Source: an uncultured Lachnospiraceae bacterium
GTDB taxonomy: Bacteria > Bacillota > Clostridia > Lachnospirales > Lachnospiraceae
Assembly: GCA_934338765.1 (NCBI GenBank)
Contig: CAKRHL010000008.1
Coordinates: 1-29,905, forward strand
DNA length: 29,905 bases
Reading direction: 5' to 3'
The notes beneath the pieces were generated by a model, which saw only the letters and a program-made list of their open reading frames with translations, searched no databases and was not told where the DNA came from. Made by a program: the position numbers and the translations under genes. Below are positions 14,526-22,070 of this stretch, one piece after another. Every line of letters starts with the position of its first letter. Position 1 is the first letter of the stretch.

Positions 14526-15845
14526 TTATATTTCTATTTCAAAAAAAATATATTGTTGTTGTTGACCGGCGGAATCAGCAGTGTCAATGTAATTATTTCC
14601 CACAGTGATAGATCCATGATATTTATCCACAAAGGATTTCAGGACATTTAAACCAAGCCCATGCCCGGTAAACTCTTTTTTACTGGTATACCGTGGGGAG
14701 AAAATATCGTGAACAAATTTTCCTGTGACCAGAGGTCCCGGGTTTTCCACGGTTATGAAAAACGGGCTGTTGGAACCGGACCGCTTGCCCAGGGTAACAT
14801 AAATGTTATCGTTTTCCAGGGAGGCTTCGAGGGCGTTGTCAAGAAGAATGCCGACGATGTCCACAATTTCCGTATCGGAGCAGGGACTGTGATAATGGTA
14901 ATCATTTACCTTGACGATCATTTTCATGCCGGCAGATCTTGCCTCATGAAACTTACAGTAAAACAGGCTGGCGAGCAGCTTGTTTTCTATATGCAGAAAA
15001 GAGTATGATTCGGTATCCACAGCGTTTTCGGCAAAATTGGAATAACTTTTCAGCGCATGGGAAAGGGAATCGTAATCGTGATAGGAGTCCGACAGATGTA
15101 TCAGGGATGCAAGCTGATTGTTATAAAGATGCTGCTGCTTCTGGATATTCTGGATCATATCATTGAGGATCGGCATGTAAGTCTCATAATCCGAAATAGC
15201 CTGTTTTCGTCTTTGGTCTGCGAGGCTTTGCATAATGATCAGAGCCCCCAGAAAAGAAAAAATCGCAATAGACGCAATGGTGGGCATCAAAAGTCCCAGA
15301 CTTAACTCGTTATATCTTAAGCTCAGCGCAGAGATGATCAAAAGGATTACGATCAGCACCAAAGAAGAGGAATAAGATATATTTTCCAGATTTTTCATCC
15401 ATTTGCGGACAGGCAGAAAACGAAGAACCGGGATCAGGATCAGACAGCCGAAGGCAACGATAGACAGAGAAGCGGGATCGTCATACCCGCTGGAATCGCA
15501 TGGGATATGGAGCAGATTGAACAGGACAATAAAAAATACCTGACAGACAGTTTCAATGAGATAACCGCATATTACCACATTCAGACATTGGCTGATGGAT
15601 TTAGTGGTGTTAAAATAAATAAACAGAAAGTACAGACTTAATATGAGGAAAAGTCCGATGACGATCCACTCGTTGTCATAAAACTGTATAATGACCGCCA
15701 GACAATACATGATAAAAAAACTGATACCTGCAGACCAGGGATGTTTTTTCTGCAGGGCGAGTTCTCCTGTCAGATAAAGCATGCATACAGCGTAAGCCCC
15801 GATCTGCAGGACGTTTACCAGTAAATACGGGATCATGATAGACAC
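14526..15845 (-). CDS. GHKL-type sensor histidine kinase (AgrC/NatK-like)
   Basis: The product is 439 residues starting at GTG 15845, chosen because AAAGGAGG lies eight bases upstream; an ATG three codons later is possible. Residues 1-210 hold about six membrane helices. A helical part follows with QKQQHLYNNQLASL, where H239 is the probable phospho-acceptor (the usual HD here reads HL). The ATPase domain carries DIVGILLDNALEAS (N337) and the glycine box GHGLGLNVL. This build is found in AgrC-like sensors of peptide signals or small ligands. It is encoded 29 bases after a LytTR regulator gene and 17 bases before hemL, so all three are likely cotranscribed. No autoinducer peptide gene is visible nearby. 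Confidence 0.9.
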   Translation of the reverse strand: MSIMIPYLLVNVLQIGAYAVCMLYLTGELALQKKHPWSAGISFFIMYCLAVIIQFYDNEWIVIGLFLILSLYFLFIYFNTTKSISQCLNVVICGYLIETVCQVFFIVLFNLLHIPCDSSGYDDPASLSIVAFGCLILIPVLRFLPVRKWMKNLENISYSSSLVLIVILLIISALSLRYNELSLGLLMPTIASIAIFSFLGALIIMQSLADQRRKQAISDYETYMPILNDMIQNIQKQQHLYNNQLASLIHLSDSYHDYDSLSHALKSYSNFAENAVDTESYSFLHIENKLLASLFYCKFHEARSAGMKMIVKVNDYHYHSPCSDTEIVDIVGILLDNALEASLENDNIYVTLGKRSGSNSPFFITVENPGPLVTGKFVHDIFSPRYTSKKEFTGHGLGLNVLKSFVDKYHGSITVGNNYIDTADSAGQQQQYIFFEIEI

Positions 15846-15874
15846 GGTGGAATCCTCCTTTCTGTTATATGATG

Positions 15875-16561
15875 CTACTCAAGATAAAAAACTTTTCCAT
15901 AGGGAATATCGTCCTCGATCTCCTTGATGTGGAGTGTCCGTTCCTTTGGATTGGCTGAGTGGATATATTTTTTATTAACGATAAATGATTTATGGCAGCG
16001 CACAAAATGTTCCGGAAGGATGTCGGCCAGAGATTTCATGGTATATTGTCTGGAACAGATCTCTCCGTGTTTTGTGGCATAAAGCATATTTCTGCCAAAA
16101 GCCTGTATAAAATAAATATCATTTGTATTTAATTTCATGAAAATGCCGTCCGCTGTTTTGAGACGGATCGAACAATTGGTTTTTAAGATCTGATCAAGTT
16201 GGTAAAACACATCCTCCTGACGAAAGGGCTTTAGCAGATAAGCATAACAGTGCAGCTGATTTAATGCCTCATATATATAATGGGGAAAACTCGTGGTAAA
16301 GATCACGGGAGTTTCCCTGTAAGAGGAATTTTCCGACAGATATTTTGCAAAGGCCAGACCGTCTTTATTCTCAGTAGTTTCATCCAGAGCAATATCCACA
16401 AAAAAAGCAGTATAGTGGATGGAATCATCCAGTTTTTTTAATGCCGAGTTCAGATCCGATGCGACAAAGCAGTTCAGATTGATAGGATAATGGTTGATCA
16501 TATCCACAAGATTCTGCGAAAAAGCAGGATTATCTTCCAATATAAAAATGGATGGATTCAT
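15875..16561 (-). CDS. LytTR-family response regulator
   Basis: The start is ATG 16561 (228 residues), eight bases after AGGAGAG; an upstream ATG at 16582 overlaps that site. The receiver domain (1-125) has the acidic pair LEDN, phospho-acceptor D56 in FFVDIAL and K111 in LLKPF. The C-terminal LytTR DNA-binding domain (about 130-225) has the usual marks: NDIYFIQAFGRNMLYATKHGE, SLADILPEHFVRCHKSFIVN and KKYIHS. LytTR proteins bind pairs of direct repeats about 21 bases apart, and such a pair lies upstream at 16699-16729. The partner kinase is encoded next. Together with hemL it forms a three-gene minus-strand operon. Confidence 0.94.
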   Translation of the reverse strand: MNPSIFILEDNPAFSQNLVDMINHYPINLNCFVASDLNSALKKLDDSIHYTAFFVDIALDETTENKDGLAFAKYLSENSSYRETPVIFTTSFPHYIYEALNQLHCYAYLLKPFRQEDVFYQLDQILKTNCSIRLKTADGIFMKLNTNDIYFIQAFGRNMLYATKHGEICSRQYTMKSLADILPEHFVRCHKSFIVNKKYIHSANPKERTLHIKEIEDDIPYGKVFYLE

Positions 16562-16636
16562 TTGTAGGGCTCTCCTGTTCATAAAGTTCTTTTTGTTATT
16601 TTCATATTGAAAATACACGTATATTATTCGTATCGT

Positions 16637-16666
16637 ATTGTATCACTTTTGGGACACATTAAGCAA
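16637..16666 (-). promoter_or_regulatory. Candidate promoter of the LytTR/kinase/hemL operon
   Basis: On the minus strand TTGCTT (16666-16661) and TACAAT (16642-16637) are 18 bases apart. The -10 is good and the -35 weak, as often seen for promoters that need an activator. The direct repeats at 16699-16729 lie 30-60 bases upstream of this -35. Confidence 0.5.
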
Positions 16667-16698
16667 ATGTTTTTATGATATTAATATTTACGAAAATG

Positions 16699-16729
16699 AT
16701 TTCATGACCAAAAACAGGCATTTCGTGAC
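16699..16729 (+). promoter_or_regulatory. Candidate LytTR binding site: 21-bp-phased direct repeats
   Basis: ATTTCATGAC (16699-16708) and ATTTCGTGAC (16720-16729) differ at one base and begin exactly 21 bases apart, about two helical turns. Both are followed by an A-rich run. This spacing is the known arrangement for LytTR regulators. The site lies between the minus operon and the plus-strand leader RNA, so it could control either or both. Confidence 0.6.
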
Positions 16730-16769
16730 AAAATGCTAGAAAAAAAGAAAATGCCGTGATAATATATTG

Positions 16770-16955
16770 AATATCGGGTGACGAGTAAAAGATGATTAGG
16801 GCAGAAAATGTCGCATGACATTTTCCAAGGGAGTGGAGAGTGTTAGGATACATAAAGGATTCTGAGCGGACAGGAGAATCCCGCCGGCATATCTAAGCCG
16901 GAGATAAAGCAGCCATACGGATCAGAGTGATCTGTCTGGCTGTTTTATTTTTTGT
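16770..16955 (+). ncRNA. Candidate structured leader or small RNA of unknown class
   Basis: Three hairpins lie in line before an intrinsic terminator: GAAAATGTC/GACATTTTC (16804-16825, loop GCAT), GGATTCT/AGAATCC (16857-16881) and CCGGC/GCCGG (16884-16901). A -10-like GATAAT at 16758-16763 puts the start near 16770. No open frame with a ribosome site is convincing inside. A segment in the third hairpin (TATCT, 16890-16894) can also pair with AGATA (16902-16906), so alternative folds exist. I compared it with the c-di-GMP-I and II consensus, T-box, SAM, TPP, glycine and fluoride types and saw no match. It may be a small RNA or an attenuating leader for the cyclic-di-GMP genes. The 5' end is a guess. 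Confidence 0.45.
16908..16955 (+). terminator. Intrinsic terminator upstream of the GGDEF gene
   Basis: CAGCCA-T-ACGGATCA pairs with TGATCTGT-C-TGGCTG around a three-base loop (16910-16942), followed by TTTTATTTTTTG. It would end any transcript coming from the region around 16770, unless it is conditionally opened. Confidence 0.85.
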
Positions 16956-16976
16956 TACACTTTTTATGGAGATAAC

Positions 16977-17005
16977 TTTCTTTTTTTTCTGAAGGATGAT
17001 ATAAT
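16977..17005 (+). promoter_or_regulatory. Candidate promoter of the cyclic-di-GMP operon
   Basis: A perfect TATAAT lies at 17000-17005, with a poor -35 TTTCTT 17 bases upstream (16977-16982). It lies after the terminator and about 85 bases before the GGDEF start. Confidence 0.5.
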
Positions 17006-17090
17006 TGTTTTACTGGGGATTTTTTGGGAACAGTACGGGGAGAAGGTACAAAGGAAAACACATAAAGAAAGGATGCAGGGGGCAGACATT

Positions 17091-18152
17091 ATGTGGCAAA
17101 GATTATTTTTTAGTTCCCTCGCTGCAACATCGGCAAGAAGCATATTTATGACGATCATTGCAGTGTTGATCGTGCTTGTGGTCATGCTGTGTGCGGGCAT
17201 TGTTTTTTTGGCTATTCAATTTAAACGCGTGTATGGGGAAAAGGAAAGATATGATCTGATCGCAGCACAGAATGAAAGTATCTGGCTGGATTATACATTT
17301 TCACCGCAGCACCTGACCGTGACAGGGGACATTGGGCAGTTTACTGGGTTTGATATGCTGGATTTTATGGGGGTTGAAGTCTATGATATCTATAGCTGGG
17401 TCAATGAGGAGGCAACTCCGGTTCGTTCGGCCATACGCAACTTCTTTGACAGCGGAGAGAAATATTTCAAGACGGATCTACTGATCCGGAGGCTGGATGA
17501 TACATATGCGTGGTATGCAGTTACAGGCACTCTGGTCAAGAATGAAAAGAATCAGAAAAACAAAAGATTTGTGATCCGTATGGAAAATGTTGATTCTCAG
17601 ATAAGTCAGGAGAAAGAGCTGACGGAGATGGCAGAAAATGATCTTCTGACCGGTATCTTAAATAAAAAGACAATGGAAAGCAGGGTGTCTGCTCAGATGG
17701 AGTATCGTATCGGCAGTGAAAAACTCGTCTTTTTTATGATCGATCTGGACAATTTCAAGGAAGTCAATGACAATCTGGGGCATGCATATGGCGATAAAGT
17801 GTTAGTGGAGACTGCCGGTAAAATAAAAAAAGTATTTCCGGCCAACGCACTGATCGGACGTCTGGGAGGCGATGAGTTCGCTGTTTTTGCACCATTTGAT
17901 GCATTTGATCAGGAAAACCTCACAGAGTATATGACCAAAAAGGGAGAACAGCTTTGTGAAAATCTGAAGGAAGAGTATTCCAATGGGGATATTACTGTGC
18001 AGGTTTCGGCAAGTATTGGTATAGCATCTGTACCGATTGACGGGGAAGATTTTATGTCCGTTTATCAGAAGGCGGATAAAGCATTATACTTATCAAAACG
18101 ATCCGGAAAAGACAGATACAATCTGTTCCAGCACAGTGCGGCAGATGAGTAG
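17091..18152 (+). CDS. Membrane-anchored diguanylate cyclase (PAS-like and GGDEF domains)
   Basis: The start is ATG 17091, with AGGGGG eight bases upstream; the ATG at 17073 abuts another GAAAGG and is less likely. The product has 353 residues: one membrane helix at about 18-44, a PAS-like region at about 55-170 (IWLDYTFSPQHLTVTGD, then FVIRMENVDSQ), and a GGDEF domain at about 180-350. The active loop is RLGGDEFAVF (GGDEF 259-263), with NDLLTGILNKKTME and MIDLDNFKEVNDNLGHAYGD present, so it should make cyclic-di-GMP. The RxxD inhibitory site is absent in front of GGDEF. It is the first gene of an operon with two EAL-type proteins. PAS assignment is by outline, not by a clear motif. Confidence 0.9.
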   Translation: MWQRLFFSSLAATSARSIFMTIIAVLIVLVVMLCAGIVFLAIQFKRVYGEKERYDLIAAQNESIWLDYTFSPQHLTVTGDIGQFTGFDMLDFMGVEVYDIYSWVNEEATPVRSAIRNFFDSGEKYFKTDLLIRRLDDTYAWYAVTGTLVKNEKNQKNKRFVIRMENVDSQISQEKELTEMAENDLLTGILNKKTMESRVSAQMEYRIGSEKLVFFMIDLDNFKEVNDNLGHAYGDKVLVETAGKIKKVFPANALIGRLGGDEFAVFAPFDAFDQENLTEYMTKKGEQLCENLKEEYSNGDITVQVSASIGIASVPIDGEDFMSVYQKADKALYLSKRSGKDRYNLFQHSAADE

Positions 18153-18177
18153 ATAACAGATCAGAATGGAGGTTCAT

Positions 18178-20091
18178 ATGACAAGTGAGTATGCATATGA
18201 GGTGGTTGCGGCTGTATTTTTAGTCGTAATTTCTATCAGCTACAAAAAGAAAAATTGGCTGGATCTGTATATGAATCGCTGTTTTATCCAGCTTTTGCAG
18301 GCTGGTGTGTTATTTACCATAGTGGATATCGCAGTCAGCATATTTCGTGGATTTGTATTTCCGGAGAGCAGATATATTTGCAATCTGAATTTCGTGATCC
18401 CGAGGGTCGCTATGGTCTGGATCGCTATGTTTTATTTTCAATACTGGCATGGTCTCTGCGGACACCGGGTTATTGTCAAAAGTATACGTTTCCTGGAGAT
18501 GATCCTGCCGGGCTGTGTGGCAACGGCACTTGTGTCGTCCAGTCCGGTCACGCATCTGGTATTATGGTATGATTCCCAGGGAATCTGTCATAACGGACCG
18601 CTCAAGGATATTACATTTCTGGTGGTCAGTATTTACTTTATCGGGGCATGTTTTACGGCGTTTCATTCTTCGTCCTCTGATTCCGTATTCAGGGGGTTGA
18701 TATGCGTGATATTGTGTGTGCAATATGATATTATAGTTTTAATACAGCATACATTCTTAAAGGGCAGTTACCTGTTAGCTTTTTATGGAGTGGCAGTTAT
18801 GATCTTTGTGTGTTATCTGCTGTATCAGAATCTGGATCGTTATTCTGACCGGATCAGCGGAGGGTTTTCCAGGGCAGGTTTTCGCAAGGTCATTCAGGAG
18901 AAATTTAAGTATCGTCAGAGATTTAGCTGTCTGTTCATTACGATACAAAATTATCAGAATATTCTGAGTATCTGTGAAGAGGATGAGCTTTCCGGTGTTA
19001 TGGGGGAGATTGGTGGAATCCTTCGTCAATATGGAGGAGGACATAATCAGTTCCATATTCACGGTGCCGATTTTGCCGTGCTTCAGAGGAGGGAAGAGGA
19101 CAGTGTAGCTCTTTATGAGGCGGTTTCACAGAGACTTCCGGGGACTGTGAGGATCAACAACAAAAGCATTCCGATCAGTTATGGCTTTTATATGCTTACT
19201 CTTGAGGAGGCCGCATACGACCAGTCAGAGTTTTACAAGATGGTTGCCAGCATGAAAAAGATGCTGAGGGAACAGCTCCACGACAGGCAGCTTCTGCGCT
19301 ATGAGGGAGAAGTTCGCCGGAATATCGATCTGGAGCTTCAGATCAGCCGTATGTTGAAGAAGATCATGCAGGATAAGCAGTGTGATATCTGTATTGCTCC
19401 GATCGTTGACAGCAGCACGGGGAAAAGACATGCGGTAGAGGCAAAGATTTATATGCTTCGGGAAAATGGTAAGCCGATTTCGGAAGGAGCGATCTGGGCC
19501 GTTGCCAAGGAAATGGGTTATGTTCGGGAGCTGGGGCGTATCACGCTGGAGAGTGCTTTGAAAATGGCCCGGGATGAAAGGATTCTGGAGCATGGGTTTA
19601 AAAAGCTTGTTATCAATGTAACTCCGCTTCATATCAGTTCGGAGACAGTGATCCGGGAATATCGTTTTCTGGCCAAAAAATATGAGTTTCCTTTAAACCG
19701 GCTCTGCCTGGAGATGACAGAGGATATGAGTGTTCCTTTTGAACGGCTGGAGAAGTATATCAATGACCTGATCAGTGAAGGGGTAACAGTGGTACTTGAT
19801 CGTTATGGTGACAATGTATGTAATCTTCAGGGGATCATGAGGATGCCTTTCGGTGTTGTAAAGATCAGTGAAAAAATGGTGGAGAGATATTGCTCCGGAG
19901 AGAGTGATGTTTTGAAATATCAGATCAATATGCTTCATGACAATGGATGGGATATTTGTCTGGAGGGCATTGACAATGAAAAGCGTTATGAAGAGGTAAA
20001 GAAACTGGGAGATATCTCATATTTTCAGGGAAGGTATTATTCCGGAGTTCTGACACCGGAGAGGATACATATGTATATGGAGGAAGTATAA
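18178..20091 (+). CDS. Membrane protein with degenerate GGDEF and degenerate EAL domains
   Basis: The start is ATG 18178, five bases after GGAGG; the ATG at 18166 overlaps that site. Of 637 residues, 1-220 hold about seven membrane helices, then a GGDEF-like fold with HGADF near residue 296 in place of GGDEF, and an EAL-like domain at about 385-635. Compared with active EAL enzymes, E421 (VEAKIY), N480 (INVTP), E512 (LEMTE) and K562 (VKIS) are kept, but DDFG has become DRYG (R542) and KID has become KIS. The second metal-binding Asp is lost, so it is probably catalytically dead and acts as a cyclic-di-GMP receptor or partner. It is built like the next protein, which retains the active residues, so a duplication is likely. 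Confidence 0.9.
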   Translation: MTSEYAYEVVAAVFLVVISISYKKKNWLDLYMNRCFIQLLQAGVLFTIVDIAVSIFRGFVFPESRYICNLNFVIPRVAMVWIAMFYFQYWHGLCGHRVIVKSIRFLEMILPGCVATALVSSSPVTHLVLWYDSQGICHNGPLKDITFLVVSIYFIGACFTAFHSSSSDSVFRGLICVILCVQYDIIVLIQHTFLKGSYLLAFYGVAVMIFVCYLLYQNLDRYSDRISGGFSRAGFRKVIQEKFKYRQRFSCLFITIQNYQNILSICEEDELSGVMGEIGGILRQYGGGHNQFHIHGADFAVLQRREEDSVALYEAVSQRLPGTVRINNKSIPISYGFYMLTLEEAAYDQSEFYKMVASMKKMLREQLHDRQLLRYEGEVRRNIDLELQISRMLKKIMQDKQCDICIAPIVDSSTGKRHAVEAKIYMLRENGKPISEGAIWAVAKEMGYVRELGRITLESALKMARDERILEHGFKKLVINVTPLHISSETVIREYRFLAKKYEFPLNRLCLEMTEDMSVPFERLEKYINDLISEGVTVVLDRYGDNVCNLQGIMRMPFGVVKISEKMVERYCSGESDVLKYQINMLHDNGWDICLEGIDNEKRYEEVKKLGDISYFQGRYYSGVLTPERIHMYMEEV

Positions 20092-22007
20092 TGGAGGTAC
20101 AGATACATTATGAGCTTGCGGCAATGACATTTATGATGGCCGCAACGCTGGTGTTTTTTAAACAAAGACATTTGCGTGTGTATAGGAGCAGTCTGTTTTT
20201 CTGTCTTATGCTGATGGGAGTTGTGACTGCTGTTTGTGATGTCTTTTGTGGGATCGTGATGTATCATCCCGTGCCTGTTTTATTAGGATATATTGTGCAG
20301 CCGGTCTTTTTGGTTGTCTCTATGATCTACTCGGTTACATATTCTCTGTATGCGATGGAGCTGCTTCACAGACTGGATTATATCGGTGGTACGAAACGTA
20401 AGGTTTTATGGTGTGTTCCTTTTGCTGTGGGAGTGATCGCAATTGCAGTAACGCCTTTTACGGGGATGTTGTATTCGTTTGATCCTCAGGGGATATTTCA
20501 TAGAGGAAACTGGTATTATCTCATTGCATTCATCTGTATTATTTACATACTGATCCCTCTGATGCTGATGCAGCGGGTTTCCTTTGTTTCAAGAAGGATC
20601 AAGAAATGGATCATTGCGATCCCTGTGGCAATGGTCACTGCCAAGATACTGCAATACACGTTTTTTCCCGACCTTTTATTTGCTTATGCGGTAAACAGTG
20701 TTGTTATTTTCTGCTGTTATCTGTTTTTGCAGAATTCCGATTATTACATGGATGAAGTGACCGGTTTTTTCAAGATGCATGGTTTTGAAGAAACCGTTCG
20801 TGAAAAAATGGCTTATAAAGAGGAATGTTCCGTACTGATCATCCGGATCATCAACTATAATGCCATGACAGAGATGTATGAGGACTCCAAGCTGACAGCG
20901 ATTCAGGCGGCGATGGCAGAGCTGATGCAGAAGGAGTGCGGAGACAAGGATTATTATCATATTGCTGCTTCTACGTTTGCGATACTGCTTCCCAATGAAA
21001 AGGAGACGAGAGAGGTACATCAGCGTTTTGTTGATGTGATGCCCAAGATATGGACGATCGGTGGAGAAGAAATTGTCCACGAATATTGTTTTTATGAGGT
21101 AAATATTCTAGATGACTGTGATTCTGTTGAAGAGCTTTTACAGCGGGTGGCATATGCGAGGTCGGATCATCAGGGTCACCACAAAGCAGGAGAATTGATC
21201 CCGTTGACCCATGATGCCGTAAAGCCTGCAGAGGAAAAGCAGATGGTGGCGGAGCTGGTGGAGCAGGCAGTGATCGACAACAGTATCGAGATATATTTTC
21301 AGCCGATCTATTCCCTGGAAAAGGGGCGGGTCACTTCCTTGGAGGTGCTGTCCCGTTTAAAGGACAAGGATAAAAAATTTATAAATCCGGAGTTTTTTAT
21401 CCATGTAGCGGAAGAGAACCGGGATATCATTGCTCTGGGAGAGCAGATCTATCGCAAGGCATGTATATTTGCAACCCAGAACCATATCTTTGAAATGGGG
21501 ATTGATGATATCAATATTAATCTGTCGCCGGTACAGTGTTGTTATGAAGAGCTGGCACAAGACTTGATCCGTATTGCAGGAGAATATGACATCCCTATGT
21601 CAAGGATGCATCTGGAGATTACAGAGAGCGGTATTATGGATAAGGAAGAAATACGGGAAACTTTGGAGACACTTCGCTCCTCCGGAGCCAAGATCGCTCT
21701 GGATGATTTTGGAACGGGTTATTCCAATGTCAGCAGTATTGTGAGTCTGCCGGTGGATTTCGTCAAGATTGATAAGAGCCTTGTGTGGTCCTATGGAAGA
21801 GGAGAGAATAAATATCTTGATCAGCTTGTACCGATGATACATGCAGAAGGAAAAAGGATTATTTCGGAGGGGATTGAGACACAGGAACATATCGATATTT
21901 TTAAACGATTAAAGGGAGATTTCCTGCAGGGATATTTTTATTCAAAACCGCTGCCGGAGAGGGAGTTTCTGCAGTACCTGCGCGAAACTAATGGGATATC
22001 CGGGTGA
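20091..22007 (+). CDS. Membrane-bound cyclic-di-GMP phosphodiesterase (degenerate GGDEF, intact EAL)
   Basis: The ATG overlaps the previous stop codon (TAATG), so translation is coupled. The 638-residue protein has about six or seven membrane helices in 1-215, then a GGDEF-like fold in which the active loop is HIAASTF (around 290), so no cyclase activity is expected. The EAL domain (about 385-635) has E418 in SLEVLSRL (EVL for EAL), N477 in NINLSP, E509 in LEITES, D538 and D539 in DDFGTGYS, K559 in VKIDKSL and E593 in EGIETQEH. All metal and general-base residues are there, so it should hydrolyse cyclic-di-GMP. Both sister proteins carry D-x-QGI-x-H-x-G near residues 131-140, probably in an external loop. 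Confidence 0.93.
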   Translation: MEVQIHYELAAMTFMMAATLVFFKQRHLRVYRSSLFFCLMLMGVVTAVCDVFCGIVMYHPVPVLLGYIVQPVFLVVSMIYSVTYSLYAMELLHRLDYIGGTKRKVLWCVPFAVGVIAIAVTPFTGMLYSFDPQGIFHRGNWYYLIAFICIIYILIPLMLMQRVSFVSRRIKKWIIAIPVAMVTAKILQYTFFPDLLFAYAVNSVVIFCCYLFLQNSDYYMDEVTGFFKMHGFEETVREKMAYKEECSVLIIRIINYNAMTEMYEDSKLTAIQAAMAELMQKECGDKDYYHIAASTFAILLPNEKETREVHQRFVDVMPKIWTIGGEEIVHEYCFYEVNILDDCDSVEELLQRVAYARSDHQGHHKAGELIPLTHDAVKPAEEKQMVAELVEQAVIDNSIEIYFQPIYSLEKGRVTSLEVLSRLKDKDKKFINPEFFIHVAEENRDIIALGEQIYRKACIFATQNHIFEMGIDDININLSPVQCCYEELAQDLIRIAGEYDIPMSRMHLEITESGIMDKEEIRETLETLRSSGAKIALDDFGTGYSNVSSIVSLPVDFVKIDKSLVWSYGRGENKYLDQLVPMIHAEGKRIISEGIETQEHIDIFKRLKGDFLQGYFYSKPLPEREFLQYLRETNGISG

Positions 22008-22070
22008 CGGAATGATCTGACCGCAGAATGATGAACAGGAAAACGATAGAGAATATAAATGGAGGAAGAC

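Noticed and set aside
16770..16955. Cyclic-di-GMP riboswitch before the GGDEF gene
   Set aside because: The conserved sequence blocks of class I and class II are absent, so only an unassigned structured RNA is reported.
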